Of a stretch of DNA of 64,000 bases, positions 39,162 through 48,564 are shown in pieces. The DNA lies in the NCBI GenBank assembly GCA_934621295.1, contig CAKTVB010000007.1, positions 1 to 64,000 on the forward strand, given 5' to 3'. Source of the stretch: an uncultured Collinsella sp. (GTDB lineage: Bacteria > Actinomycetota > Coriobacteriia > Coriobacteriales > Coriobacteriaceae). Each line of letters opens with the position of its first letter. The stretch's first letter is position 1. The notes under the pieces are model-generated. The model was not told where the DNA came from and made no database searches. It saw only the letters and a program-made list of their open reading frames with translations. A program made the position numbers and the translations under genes.

Positions 39162-39230
39162 GCGGGGCCATCCCCTCTGGGCTCGGAAGCCTGCAAAGCC
39201 CGATTCCGAACCCAGAGGGGATGGCCCCGC
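39162..39230. repeat. 69-nt palindromic element, copy 1
   Basis: Perfect 20-bp outer stem (39162-39181 with 39211-39230) around a 29-nt core that contains CGGAAGCCTGC and GATTCCG. The core matches copy 2 at 25 of 29 positions. It lies 14 nt downstream of the ygbA stop. Confidence 0.85.
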
Positions 39231-39243
39231 GGCGGGATGCGCC

Positions 39244-39585
39244 CTAGCGCTTTTTCACCCCGTCTAGGCCATGTCGTATCGTCAGTACCGGGTGGCGCGC
39301 AAACGTTCGGAACCCGGCGCGGCGCATGACCTTCTTAATGGCTTGAAGCTGTTCGGGCGCGTAGCAGCATGTGGGGCAATGTCCGCAAAACGTTTTTGTT
39401 GCGATGCGGGGACAGCGCGCTATGTGCGTGTCGGCATATTCGGCGAGCGCAGAGCAGTTTGGGCATAGTTTCTCGCCGCGTGTTCCGTGTTCGCTGTGGC
39501 AGTATGAGGCGATCATGTACGAGACGACCTTCCGCTCTCGGGAGCGTCGGTCTTCGACCTGTTCGCTTGTCGCTACTTTGCCCAT
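39244..39585 (-). CDS. ygbA: YgbA/NO-responsive family protein
   Basis: A 113-residue cysteine-rich protein that matches the E. coli YgbA family (annotated 'nitrous oxide-stimulated promoter'). Shared features are the REKR-type opening, MIASYCH..HGT.GEKLCPNCSALAEYA, the CP..C..CP..CY block (CGHCPTCCY), and MRRAGFRTFARHPVLTIRH at the end. The cysteines suggest metal binding. In enterobacteria the gene belongs to the nitric-oxide stress response; that role here is inference. The start ATG 39585 is behind GGAGGAAG; the frame stays open to 39777 only by reading through the upstream palindrome. It is bracketed by two 69-nt palindromic elements. Confidence 0.87.
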   Translation of the reverse strand: MGKVATSEQVEDRRSRERKVVSYMIASYCHSEHGTRGEKLCPNCSALAEYADTHIARCPRIATKTFCGHCPTCCYAPEQLQAIKKVMRRAGFRTFARHPVLTIRHGLDGVKKR

Positions 39586-39709
39586 GGCGCTCTTCCTCCA
39601 TCGCTCGAAACGGCACGCTCTATATTTTGCCGTATCCGCAAATACAAATTGCGCCAAAGGCGCACCATCCTTTCTCCCGCCACCAAACCCCGACGGGCCG
39701 CGATTGCAA

Positions 39710-39778
39710 GGTGGGCCTTCCCCTTCGGGTTCGGAAGCCTGCGAAGCCCGATTCCGGGCCCGAAGGGGAAGGCCCACC
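39710..39778. repeat. 69-nt palindromic element, copy 2
   Basis: Perfect 20-bp stem (39710-39729 with 39759-39778) around a 29-nt core like copy 1. Five arm positions differ from copy 1, and each is matched by a compensating change in the other arm. It lies 125 nt upstream of ygbA. Confidence 0.85.
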
Positions 39779-39848
39779 GGTGGGACAGAGCGCGCGTTTT
39801 GCTACAATGTGGGGCTGAAAATCCCCAGAACCAAGAAAGCCGGGCCCC

Positions 39849-40613
39849 ATGATCAAAGCTGCCTTTTTCGATGTCGATGGAACGCTGCTTAACTCGTCGC
39901 ATAAGATGCTCGAATCCACCAAGCAAGCTCTGGCGCAGCTTCAGGCAAACGGTATCCGAACGGTTCTTGCTACGGGTCGTGGCTCGTTCGAGCTGCCTCC
40001 CTGCATCAAGGGCCGTTTTGACTCCTACATCTGCTTCAATGGCCAGCTTTGCTTTGATAACGAAGGCGACTACCGCGATTGTCCCATCGACCCGCAAGAC
40101 GTGGACGGCATTATCGATGCCGTGGAGGCTGGAATCTTCGACGTCTACGCCCTTACGCGTATGGGAAGCTTTTTGAGCCGCGCCAATGCGCGTACCGAGG
40201 ACTTTGCCACAAAGCTGGGGCTTTCCACCAAGGCAGACGACATCTCTCAGCTCAAAGGAGCCGCCGTCTATCAGTTCTGCGCGATCGTCGACACTCCCGA
40301 GGAGCATCTGGTGCGCGAGGCTGCAACTCATGTGCGTACCACGCGCTGGACGCCGCTATTTTGCGATGTGATTCCGGAGAAGGGCGGCAAGGGCACGGGA
40401 ATCGTTGCCACGCTCGAGCGCTATGGTCTTGCTCCCGAGGAGGCTATCGCCTTTGGTGACGGAGAGAACGATCTGACGATGTTCGACGAGTGCGGATGCT
40501 CTGTCGCCATGGGCAATGCGTGGGATCTGGTCCGTGAACGTGCCGACTACGTGACCGATGACTTGGACAGCGACGGCATCTGGAACGCTTGCAAGCACTT
40601 CGGTCTTATCTAG
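39849..40613 (+). CDS. Cof-type HAD family phosphatase
   Basis: A 254-residue HAD-IIB hydrolase. Motif I FFDVDGTL (D8, D10), motif II ATGRG, lysine in GGKGTG and motif IV GDGENDLTMFDECGCSVAMGNAWD are all present, with a Cof-type cap between residues ~85 and 180. The substrate is probably a sugar phosphate or flavin precursor; it cannot be fixed. It is one of two Cof-type genes in the window, with low similarity to the one at 130-948. The start ATG 39849 has only a weak ribosome site. Confidence 0.9.
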   Translation: MIKAAFFDVDGTLLNSSHKMLESTKQALAQLQANGIRTVLATGRGSFELPPCIKGRFDSYICFNGQLCFDNEGDYRDCPIDPQDVDGIIDAVEAGIFDVYALTRMGSFLSRANARTEDFATKLGLSTKADDISQLKGAAVYQFCAIVDTPEEHLVREAATHVRTTRWTPLFCDVIPEKGGKGTGIVATLERYGLAPEEAIAFGDGENDLTMFDECGCSVAMGNAWDLVRERADYVTDDLDSDGIWNACKHFGLI

Positions 40614-40624
40614 GGGCTTGCCGC

Positions 40625-41044
40625 CTAGGCGGTCTCTCCGATGTCCTCGGCTTCCCGCTCCTGCTCCTGCTCCTGACAGGCGGGGCAGATGCCGTAGAAA
40701 AGGGTCTCATGCCGCGTGATTTCGTAGCCCGTTTCCTCCTCGACCATGCTATCGAGCGTGTGGTCGTGTTCGATCATGGCGTCGCAAACGGCGCCACAGC
40801 TGCAGCAGATCACGTGTGCGTGCGGGTCGCAGCGACGGTCAAAGCGGTTGCCGCCCGGCACCTCGATGCTGATGATATCGCCCGTCTCTTCCAACAGGTT
40901 GAGGTTGCGATATACGGTGCCGCGGCTCACTTTGGGGTTCTGCTCGTGAACGTCGCGGTAGATATCTTCGGCGGTGGGGTGGTCGCCGTGGGCGCGAACA
41001 ATGTCCAAAATCAGCGTGCGCTGTTTGGTGTTTCTGCGTTGCAT
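40625..41044 (-). CDS. Fur/PerR-type metalloregulator
   Basis: A 139-residue Fur-family repressor. The winged helix reads RRNTKQRTLILDIVRAHGDHPTAEDIYRDVHEQNPKVSRGTVYRNLNLLEETGDIISIE. The dimer domain holds FDRRCDPHAHVICCSCGAVCDAM with histidines and a CxxC, and a C-terminal CPAC supplies the other half of a structural Cys4 zinc site. The replacement pattern looks more like PerR than Fur, but this is uncertain. The start ATG 41044 is behind AAGGAGG; a longer frame to 41128 would cross its own operator. It probably represses itself through the dyad directly upstream. Confidence 0.9.
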   Translation of the reverse strand: MQRRNTKQRTLILDIVRAHGDHPTAEDIYRDVHEQNPKVSRGTVYRNLNLLEETGDIISIEVPGGNRFDRRCDPHAHVICCSCGAVCDAMIEHDHTLDSMVEEETGYEITRHETLFYGICPACQEQEQEREAEDIGETA

Positions 41045-41080
41045 GCGGTGCCGCCTCCTTACCCGTGCATGGTTAACTAT

Positions 41081-41103
41081 CGCAATTATATCAAATAATT
41101 GCG
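41081..41103 (-). promoter_or_regulatory. Operator and -10 of the Fur/PerR gene
   Basis: Perfect dyad CGCAATTAT / ATAATTGCG with a 5-nt centre. It contains a TATAAT -10 hexamer on the minus strand (41085-41090). No good -35 is seen, so the exact promoter is uncertain, but self-repression is likely. Confidence 0.75.
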
Positions 41104-41137
41104 ATTCATTCCTAATAACTTTCAACAACGGGTGTGT

Positions 41138-41542
41138 CTAGAAGCGCACTTCAAATGAGTCTTCAGCATCTTCTAGCTTGAGTTCGCGTTCGGCGGAAAG
41201 GCAAATGTTCGCACCCCAACCGGCATAACAGTCCTGCAGGTCGTCCATCAGCGCGGCAATCTGCACGCTCGGCCCCTGCAGCTCCATGTCGACGGAGCCG
41301 TCCTCACGGTTGATCACCCAGCCGGTGAGATGTCTCTCGCGTGCAATGTTTTGGGTGGTCCAGCGAAAGCCAACGCCTTGGACCGTGCCCGTATAATGCA
41401 GCCCCCAGCGAACAGGAGAGAAGTCGCCCGCAGCGCCACGTTCGCGCAGTTTTTGCGTGAGTTCGCATTCAAGTGCACTGCGGGCGATTTTCTTGCTGCC
41501 GTCCGGTCCGGTCAAGCGGCGGAATTTGCTGAGGAACTTCAT
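41138..41542 (-). CDS. Acylphosphatase-like protein with N-terminal extension
   Basis: 134 residues. The C-terminal ~88 form an acylphosphatase domain: GTVQGVGFRWTTQNIARERHLTGWVINREDGSVDMELQG contains the conserved arginine (GFRW) and asparagine (VINRED) of the active site. Usual acylphosphatases are ~90 residues; the extra ~46 N-terminal residues are basic and have no known domain. It cleaves carboxyl-phosphate bonds. The start ATG 41542 is behind AAGGAGAG. It follows the Gfo/Idh gene by 37 nt on the same strand. Confidence 0.87.
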   Translation of the reverse strand: MKFLSKFRRLTGPDGSKKIARSALECELTQKLRERGAAGDFSPVRWGLHYTGTVQGVGFRWTTQNIARERHLTGWVINREDGSVDMELQGPSVQIAALMDDLQDCYAGWGANICLSAERELKLEDAEDSFEVRF

Positions 41543-41579
41543 GGCGAATCTCTCCTTTGCAGGCGATGGGTGCTTGCGC

Positions 41580-42677
41580 TTAAGCTTGGGCACCCGCGCG
41601 ATCCGCGGGAAAGACAATGCCCGCCTGCGCACGCGCCTGGTCCATCACATCCATGGTGGCAAGGGTGAGATCGCGGAAATGCGCCACGGTGCCGTGGGCC
41701 CCGCATGTCGCCTCAAAGGTCGGGGTGCCTGCCTGCGTCTGCTCGACCGCATCGATAAAATCGGCAAGCTCGTAGCACATGCTGTTATCCGTCTTGGGCA
41801 GGTCGATTTCCTCGGTGCTGCCGGAGCTCGCGCAGGTCCTGGCCGCCATGCGCACGGCCACGCCCATCATATCGATGCGCATATGGCCGGGCATGGAGAT
41901 GGAGTCGAGTGTGATGGTGCCGCACTCGCCCTCGATTTGCACGGGCGAGAAATCCTGCGTGAACTTGGAATAGTGAAGTGTTGCCACGGCACCCGGGTAG
42001 GTGCACATGATATTCCCCGCGGCGTCGATGGGGCCGTGGGTGATGTCTTCGGCTTGCGCGTCGATGAGGATGGGAGCGAAGGCGATGGCCTCGGGCACAC
42101 CCAGAAGGTCGACCATGGGCTCCACGCTGTAGACGCCCATATCCATAAGGCCGCCAGATGCCATGTTACAGTCAAAGATGTTGGTGTGGCGATGCGCAAG
42201 GATGTCGTCGTAGCGTGAGGAGTACTTGCCAAAGCGGATGGTGACGCGTCGCACGCGTCCGATCTGCTCAAGGGCGCTCTTGAACTGATAGTAAGCCGGG
42301 TCATGCAGGGGGCGCATCGCCTCGAGCGCCACGACGTTCGCGTGCCCGGCGGCGTCGAAGACCCCTTGGGCCTCGCGGCGATTGGAGCAGAAGGACTTCT
42401 CTACCAGCACATGCTTGCCGGCGTCGATGAGCGCGAGCGCCTGGGGCGCGTGGCAGGCGTTGGGGCTGCCAATGTAGACCGCGTCGATCGAGGGGTCGGC
42501 GGCGAGCTCTTCCACCGAGGCATAGCTTCGCTCACCACTATGCTCCTGGGTGAAAGCGTGCGCGCGCTCGGCGTCGCGCGACTGCGCGCCAACGAAGACG
42601 GCGCGGTCGTTGGTGTGCAGCACCTCGATGAAGTTCTCGGTGATGGGGCTCGTTCCGATGGTTGCGATGCGAAGCAT
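41580..42677 (-). CDS. Gfo/Idh/MocA family oxidoreductase
   Basis: 365 residues. An N-terminal NAD(P)-binding domain (MLRIATIGTSPITENFIEVL, SRDAERAHAFT) is followed by YIGSPNACHAPQALALIDAGKHVLVEKSFCSNRREA, with the conserved EK(P/S) catalytic lysine, and the C-terminal alpha/beta domain with GGLMDMGVYSVEPMVDLLG. It oxidises or reduces a sugar or related polyol. The first glycine motif is atypical (GTSPI). The start ATG 42677 is behind CAGGAGG. The substrate is unknown and no sugar cluster lies near. Confidence 0.9.
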   Translation of the reverse strand: MLRIATIGTSPITENFIEVLHTNDRAVFVGAQSRDAERAHAFTQEHSGERSYASVEELAADPSIDAVYIGSPNACHAPQALALIDAGKHVLVEKSFCSNRREAQGVFDAAGHANVVALEAMRPLHDPAYYQFKSALEQIGRVRRVTIRFGKYSSRYDDILAHRHTNIFDCNMASGGLMDMGVYSVEPMVDLLGVPEAIAFAPILIDAQAEDITHGPIDAAGNIMCTYPGAVATLHYSKFTQDFSPVQIEGECGTITLDSISMPGHMRIDMMGVAVRMAARTCASSGSTEEIDLPKTDNSMCYELADFIDAVEQTQAGTPTFEATCGAHGTVAHFRDLTLATMDVMDQARAQAGIVFPADRAGAQA

Positions 42678-42745
42678 GTTGCGCCTCCTGTGGTTCGGCG
42701 AAGTTTGTTCCCATGATACCGCGCGTGGTGCGGCGGGGCGCGGTA

Positions 42746-43234
42746 TCAGTCTGCGTCGCCCTCTACAAAGCCGGTGTCGACGATGCGCGGGCCTTTGTCT
42801 GCCGCGACCGTGGCAAGCTCGTCGCAGCGCTCGTTGTACTTGTGGCCCGCGTGCCCCTTGACCCACAGGAAGGTGACGTCATGCGGTTCTTTGGCAGCAA
42901 TCAGGCGCTTCCAGAGGTCGGGGTTCTTCACCGGTTTTTTGGCCGCGGTTTTCCAGCCGCGCGCCTGCCAGCCGGCAATCCAGTTCTTGTTAAAGGCGTT
43001 CACCACGTACTGCGAGTCGGAGTGCAGTTCTACCTCGCAGGGGCGCTTGAGGGCCTCGAGCGCGGCGATGACGCCCATGAGCTCCATGCGGTTGTTGGTG
43101 GTGCGCTCGTAGCCGCAAGAGAGCTCGAGCACGTGCTCCTTGCCGGAAGGGGAGGTGTAGCGCAGCACGGCGCCGTAGCCTCCGTGCCCGGGGTTGCCGC
43201 GCGAGGCGCCGTCGGTATAGACGATGACTTTCAA
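42746..43234 (-). CDS. rnhA: Ribonuclease HI
   Basis: Removes RNA from RNA:DNA hybrids. 162 residues. The four catalytic acids are visible: D in [12 protein letters not shown] in NNRMELM, D in HSDSQYV and D in NERCDELA, along with the substrate-handle segment [24 protein letters not shown] and [12 protein letters not shown]. The start is TTG 43234, with AGGAGG 4-5 nt upstream; the frame remains open to 43489 but begins in unlike sequence. It is divergent from dnaE. Confidence 0.95.
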   Translation of the reverse strand: MKVIVYTDGASRGNPGHGGYGAVLRYTSPSGKEHVLELSCGYERTTNNRMELMGVIAALEALKRPCEVELHSDSQYVVNAFNKNWIAGWQARGWKTAAKKPVKNPDLWKRLIAAKEPHDVTFLWVKGHAGHKYNERCDELATVAADKGPRIVDTGFVEGDAD

Positions 43235-43462
43235 GGTTCCTCCTGCAGGGTCGTGTGTGCTGGGGTCATTATACGGTGCTGCCGCAGGTGCCACGGTGAT
43301 CGCCGTGGCGCGCCATAGGCTTTCCCGAGTCGAACAAACTATGGGGCTTTCTGGGGTGACGGGGGCGGCTCGGTGCGTGTCTGGAGCGTGCGGTAGAATG
43401 CTTCGAGCAGAGATAATCACGCACATACGCTTGCCGCCGCGCATATCAGGGAGTTGCTTCAC

Positions 43463-46400
43463 ATGGCCTTCGTTCACCTTCATAACCATACAGAGTACTC
43501 GATGCTCGACGGAGCAACGCGCATCTCAGACATGGTGAAGCGTGCCGTCGACCTGGGCATGCCCGCCGTCGCCATCACCGATCACGGTTACATGTACGGT
43601 GTGCCCGAGCTGTCGCTCGCCTGCGATGCGGTGAACCATAACGCGCCCGACTACAAGGTGTGGAGCCACGACAAGGCCTTCTTGGAGAAGGGCCGTCGCG
43701 ACGAGCTGGAGGAGCCCGACCGCGAGGAGAACCCTCAGGGCTGGGAGCAGTACCACAAGGATATGGAGCTGTGGGATAAGCAGGGCAATATCGACGAGCT
43801 CAAGCCCGCGCCCGTCATCAAGCCCATCTTTGGCTGCGAGGTCTACTTTACCCCCGACGACACTCTTGCGCGCGACCGCAAGCCTGAGCTCTACCACATG
43901 ATCTTGCTCGCCAAGAACCAGGAGGGCTACGTCAACCTGATGCAGACGGTCTCCGAGGCCGCTGTGCAGGGCTTTTACTACAAGCCGCGCGTGACGCTCG
44001 ACAACCTGCGCCGCCACGCCAAGGGCCTTATCTGCAGCTCCGCCTGCATCGCGGGCATCATTCCGCGCTGCATCGACCGCGGCGACATGGCCGGTGCCGT
44101 GTCGTGGGCAACGACCCTGCGCGACCTCTTCGATCCGGGCGATTTCTACATCGAGATCCAGGAGCACGGCATCACCACCGACAACGGCATGACCGACGAG
44201 CAGCTGTCGCATCATCTCATCGAGATCGCTCAGCAGATCGGCGTGAAGGTCATCGCCACCAACGACTTCCATTACCTCACGCGCGAGGATGCTCCCATCC
44301 AGGACGTGATGATGTGCATCGGTACAGGCTCCAAGATCGACGATCCCAACCGCATTCGCATGACGGGCTCCGAGTTCTACATGAAGACTGAGGAAGAGAT
44401 GCGTGCACTCTTCCCGTATTGCCAAGAGGCCATCGACAACACGCTCGAGATCGCCGAGAAGTGCGACGTCGAGCTCGACTGGGATTCCATCATCCTGCCG
44501 CGCTTCCCGCTGCTCGATCCGGGCGAGACGCATGAGAGCCAGTTCCGCCGCGAGTGCGAGAAGGGCCTGCGCAAGTACTACGGCGACGACTGGGAGACGC
44601 GCTCCATCAACGGCGTGTCCATCAAGGAGCGCTTTGAGTACGAATACAAGGTCATTTGCGACAAGGGTTTTGCCGCGTACTTCCTCATCGTTGCCGAGTA
44701 CGTCAAATGGGCCAAGGAAAACGGCATCGGCGTCGGTCCCGGCCGTGGCTCGGCCGCAGGCGCTATCGTCGCCTACGCCATGAACATCACCTCGTTCGAC
44801 CCGCTGGAGAACGGCCTGATGTTCGAGAGGTTCCTGTCCCCGCAGCGTACCGAGATGCCCGATATCGATATGGACTTCGACGATGAGCGTCGCCTCGAGG
44901 TCGTGGAGCACGTGCGCCAGCTCTACGGTCCCGAGAAGGTCACCCACGTCATCACCTACTCGACCATCAAGGCCAAACAGGCCATCAACGACTCCGCGCG
45001 CGTGCTCGATTACCCTGTGTACATGGGCCAGCGCCTGTCCAAGATGGTATCGAGCGATCCTTCCACCAAGCTGCGCCAGGTGCTCGAGCAGCAGCCGGGC
45101 AAAGAGGAGCTCTACAACCCCGATTTCGCCGATGCGTACAAGAACGACGAGGACGCGCGCCGCATCATCGACACGGCGCTTTCCATCGAGGGCCTCACGC
45201 GCGGCGAAGGCGTCCATGCCTGCGCCGTCCTTATCTGCCGCGACCCGGTGAACGAGCACGTGCCCACGAAGCTCGATACCAAGGGCGGCGTCGAGATCAC
45301 CCAGTACGAAGGCCATACGGTCGCCGACATGGGCCTGCTCAAGATGGACTTCCTGGGTCTTCGCACCCTCACCGTTATCTCCAAGGCCAAGGCCAACATC
45401 AAGGCCAACTACGGTATCGATATCGACCCGGATGCGATTCCGTTCGATGACCCCGAGATCTTCAAGCTCATGGGTTCGGGCCATACGGCCGGTGTGTTCC
45501 AGGTCGAGTCTGCCGGCATGACGGCCACCATCAAGAACATGAAGCCCACCGAGTACAAGCACGTCGTAGCATTGATCGCCCTGTACCGCCCGGGCCCTCT
45601 GGGCGCAGGCATGGTCTCTTCCTACATCAACCGTATGAACGGCAAGGAGCCGGCGGTTTCCTACGACCCGCGCCTGGACGACATCCTGGGCGAGACCTAC
45701 GGCACCATGGTCTACCAGGAGCAGGTTATGCTCATCTCCGTCGAGATGTGCGGCTTTTCCAAGGGCGAGTCCGACTCGCGTATCCGTAAGCCCGTGGCCA
45801 AGAAGAAGATCAAGCTGCTCACTTCCACGGTCATGCACTGGGAGGACGGCTCGGATGAGACCACCTATGACCACTGGATGAACGGTGCCGTCAAGAACGG
45901 CTACAAGAAGGAGACCGCGCAGAAGATCTGGGACGACGTTTTGGAGTTCGCGTCCTACGCCTTCAACAAGTCGCACTCGGCGGGCTACGCCATCCTCGTT
46001 ATGCAGACGGCCTGGCTCAAGGCTCATTATCCCAACGAGTACATGGCGGCCGTGCTTACGTCCTACACCGGTAAGACCGAGAAGATCGTGCACTACGTCT
46101 CGGCCTGTCGTCACGACGGCATCGCCGTGCTTCCGCCAGACGTCAACGAATCGGGCATCGAGTTCACCGCAACCAAGGACGGCGTGCGCTTTGGCCTTGC
46201 CGGTATCCGCGGCGTGGGCGAGGGCGTGGCAGAGGTCATCATCGAGGAACGCACCAAGAACGGCCCCTACAAAAACCTGCACGACCTGGTGGACCGCGTG
46301 GATTCGAGCAAGGTCAACCGTCGCGTTATCGAGGCTCTCATCAAGGCAGGCGGCTTTGACTCGACGGGCTACCCGCGCCGTCAGCTCATGACATTTGTGG

Positions 46401-47269
46401 ACAAGAACAACCCCGAGAACATCATCGATTCTGCCGCCAAGCGCCAAAAAGACCGTGCATCGGGGCAGACGTCGCTGTTCGACATGTTCGGCGACGTGGA
46501 GGGCTCTGGTTTTGAGATCCAGGTCCCCGAGCCCGATGGCCAGGAATGGGACCGTCACATGAAGCTCTCGTTCGAACGCGAGGTTTTGGGCATCTACGTT
46601 TCCGACCACCCGCTGCGCCCCTTTGAGTACGCGCTGGGAAAGGCGCGCGAGTTCTCGCTCTCCCAGATCGATACCGGCGTGGAGCGCATGAGCCCCACGG
46701 GCGAGGGCATGGTCAACGTCGAGATTCCCGAGGGCAAGCCCTATTGGTTTGCCGGCATGGTCGCAAGCGTGCAGAAGATGGTTACCAAAAAGGGTGCCGC
46801 CATGGCAAAGGTGCAGCTTGAGGACATGGAGGGCGAAGCGAGCGTCATCATGTTCCCCAAGGTGTTCGAAAGCGCCGAGGAGTTCCTGTATGGCGAGACC
46901 GACCCCGAGACCGGTGCGGTGCTGTCCGATGCGTTCATCCGCGTGCGCGGCAAGCTCGAGCGCAGCGACCGCGGCGACCAGATCATCGCGGTGGAGGTCA
47001 TGCCGCTGGAGCTTACCGAGGAGAGCAACCGCCCCAAGGTCTTTGAGGTGATGATTCCTTCCAATCGCTTTAGTCAGAGCAACATGAGCCGCTTGGCCGC
47101 GGTGTTTGCTGCCAACCCCGGCGGCGACCGCGTTGAGCTGTTTGTGGAACAGGCAGATGGCCAGACCATGCGTGCCGAGATCCCCGTGCGCGTGAACGCC
47201 AAGTCGATCCCGCTTTTGGCCGAGACGCGCGGCATCGTAGGCAACCAGGGCCGCGTTACCGTCATCTAG
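43463..47269 (+). CDS. dnaE: DNA polymerase III alpha subunit
   Basis: Replicative polymerase; 1268 residues. Order: PHP domain ([16 protein letters not shown], 3-18), the palm with the catalytic [12 protein letters not shown] (aspartates D467 and D469), a fingers region with [10 protein letters not shown], the helix-hairpin-helix region, and a C-terminal OB-fold ([38 protein letters not shown]). The DnaE rather than PolC architecture lacks an internal exonuclease. The start ATG 43463 follows AGGGAG; a TTG three codons earlier is less likely. A 34-nt palindrome begins 3 nt after the stop. Confidence 0.97.
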   Translation: MAFVHLHNHTEYSMLDGATRISDMVKRAVDLGMPAVAITDHGYMYGVPELSLACDAVNHNAPDYKVWSHDKAFLEKGRRDELEEPDREENPQGWEQYHKDMELWDKQGNIDELKPAPVIKPIFGCEVYFTPDDTLARDRKPELYHMILLAKNQEGYVNLMQTVSEAAVQGFYYKPRVTLDNLRRHAKGLICSSACIAGIIPRCIDRGDMAGAVSWATTLRDLFDPGDFYIEIQEHGITTDNGMTDEQLSHHLIEIAQQIGVKVIATNDFHYLTREDAPIQDVMMCIGTGSKIDDPNRIRMTGSEFYMKTEEEMRALFPYCQEAIDNTLEIAEKCDVELDWDSIILPRFPLLDPGETHESQFRRECEKGLRKYYGDDWETRSINGVSIKERFEYEYKVICDKGFAAYFLIVAEYVKWAKENGIGVGPGRGSAAGAIVAYAMNITSFDPLENGLMFERFLSPQRTEMPDIDMDFDDERRLEVVEHVRQLYGPEKVTHVITYSTIKAKQAINDSARVLDYPVYMGQRLSKMVSSDPSTKLRQVLEQQPGKEELYNPDFADAYKNDEDARRIIDTALSIEGLTRGEGVHACAVLICRDPVNEHVPTKLDTKGGVEITQYEGHTVADMGLLKMDFLGLRTLTVISKAKANIKANYGIDIDPDAIPFDDPEIFKLMGSGHTAGVFQVESAGMTATIKNMKPTEYKHVVALIALYRPGPLGAGMVSSYINRMNGKEPAVSYDPRLDDILGETYGTMVYQEQVMLISVEMCGFSKGESDSRIRKPVAKKKIKLLTSTVMHWEDGSDETTYDHWMNGAVKNGYKKETAQKIWDDVLEFASYAFNKSHSAGYAILVMQTAWLKAHYPNEYMAAVLTSYTGKTEKIVHYVSACRHDGIAVLPPDVNESGIEFTATKDGVRFGLAGIRGVGEGVAEVIIEERTKNGPYKNLHDLVDRVDSSKVNRRVIEALIKAGGFDSTGYPRRQLMTFVDKNNPENIIDSAAKRQKDRASGQTSLFDMFGDVEGSGFEIQVPEPDGQEWDRHMKLSFEREVLGIYVSDHPLRPFEYALGKAREFSLSQIDTGVERMSPTGEGMVNVEIPEGKPYWFAGMVASVQKMVTKKGAAMAKVQLEDMEGEASVIMFPKVFESAEEFLYGETDPETGAVLSDAFIRVRGKLERSDRGDQIIAVEVMPLELTEESNRPKVFEVMIPSNRFSQSNMSRLAAVFAANPGGDRVELFVEQADGQTMRAEIPVRVNAKSIPLLAETRGIVGNQGRVTVI

Positions 47270-47272
47270 CCC

Positions 47273-47304
47273 GTGACAAAAAGTCCTCAGGTTTATTTTG
47301 TCAC
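47273..47304 (+). repeat. 34-nt palindromic repeat, copy 3
   Basis: Arms GTGACAAAA / TTTTGTCAC around AGTCCTCAGGTTTA. It starts 3 nt after the dnaE stop and keeps the same orientation as the other copies. Confidence 0.85.
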
Positions 47305-47366
47305 GTGGGGTACCTAACTAATTGTCGTGGAGTCTGGAAGCGTGGAGCCTGGAAGGGGAGGCCGAA

Positions 47367-48425
47367 ATGCCGTTTTCTATCGTGAGGTCCGACATCGCTC
47401 GGTTGGACGTTGACGCTGTTGTCAACGCCGCGAACGAGGGCTTGCTTCCGGGCGGCGGCGTGTGCGGCGCCATCTTCTCTGCCGCGGGTTATGAGCAGCT
47501 GCAGGCGGCCTGCCGCAGAATCGCTCCGTGTCCCACGGGCAGCGCCATGGTGACGCGGGGCTTTGACCTGCCTGCGCGCTGGATCATTCATGCGGTGGGG
47601 CCGCGCTGGATCGATGGTCTCCATGGTGAGGAAAGCCTGCTGCGCCGCGCCTATCGCTCGGCACTCGATCAGGCGGCTCGATTGCGGGTTGCAAGCGTCG
47701 CCTTTCCGCTTATTTCCGCAGGCATCTATGGGTATCCGCCCGCCGCCGCGTTCGATGTGGCGTGCGAGGAGATCAGGCGCTTCTTGAGCGATCACGCCGG
47801 TACCGACGTCGGTGACATACGCGTGGTGCTTGCCGTATACGACCGCCAAGCCTTTGCGGCAAGCCTCGATTGCTATGACGAGGTGTCGCTGTGCATCGAA
47901 GAGGCTCAGGGCGAGAAGTCCTTTTTCTCATACGACGGCGCCTCGCTCGCGGCAGATGTGGCGGAGCCCCTCGACATCAACGCCCTCTCCGCTCCCGTTG
48001 CGGAGCCCGAATACGCCACGGCATCGTGCCGCCAGACGCGCGCAATCGACGAAGAGGAGATTGCCAAGCTGCTTGACGGACTCGACGCCTCATTCTCGCA
48101 GACGGTCCTATCGCTTATCGATGCTCGCGGCCTGACCGATGTCGAGGTCTACAAGCGTGCGAATCTGTCTCGACAGCTCTTTAGCAAGATCCGACGAGAC
48201 CAAGGCTACAAACCCACTAAAGCCACGGCGGTGGCGCTCGCCATCGCGCTTGAGCTCTCGCCTGACGAGTGCGATGACTTGCTCGAACGTGCCGGCTTTA
48301 GCCTTTCAACATCATCGAAGTTCGACGTGATCGTTCGCTACTTTATCGAGCGCGAATGCTATGACATCTACAAGCTCAACGCGATGCTCTTTGCGTTTGA
48401 CCAGCCGCTTTTGGGGCCGATGTAG
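47367..48425 (+). CDS. Macro domain protein fused to a C-terminal helix-turn-helix-like domain
   Basis: 352 residues. Residues 1-~165 form a macro domain, which binds or hydrolyses ADP-ribose: VDAVVNAANEGLLPGGGVCGAIFSAAG, the catalytic-loop asparagine and the FPLISAGIYGYP phosphate-binding loop. A linker (~165-225) is followed by a helical region (230-350) with LTDVEVYKRANLSRQLFSKIRRDQGYKPTKATAVALAIALELSPDECDDLLERAG, resembling an XRE-type helix-turn-helix, then KFDVIVRYFIERECYDIYKLNAMLFAFDQPLLG. Similar fusions are found in Firmicutes and Actinobacteria. The start ATG 47367 is behind GGGGAGG. A vWA gene follows, so the pair may form a stress or nucleotide-signal module; that is inference. 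Confidence 0.88.
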   Translation: MPFSIVRSDIARLDVDAVVNAANEGLLPGGGVCGAIFSAAGYEQLQAACRRIAPCPTGSAMVTRGFDLPARWIIHAVGPRWIDGLHGEESLLRRAYRSALDQAARLRVASVAFPLISAGIYGYPPAAAFDVACEEIRRFLSDHAGTDVGDIRVVLAVYDRQAFAASLDCYDEVSLCIEEAQGEKSFFSYDGASLAADVAEPLDINALSAPVAEPEYATASCRQTRAIDEEEIAKLLDGLDASFSQTVLSLIDARGLTDVEVYKRANLSRQLFSKIRRDQGYKPTKATAVALAIALELSPDECDDLLERAGFSLSTSSKFDVIVRYFIERECYDIYKLNAMLFAFDQPLLGPM

Positions 48426-48564
48426 CACGAAGCGGCACTCGGCACGCTCTGCGGCCCTGCCGCACCGATGTCGCTTGACGGTTTACCTCCCGTGGCACCT
48501 CGCCTCCTATCTTTGAGATAGACGGACGGGCATGGGGCCCTCCGCACGCCCCAAGGAGGCAATC

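Noticed and set aside
43526..46609. A 1027-codon minus-strand frame opposite dnaE
   Set aside because: Antisense shadow; no motif or ribosome site.
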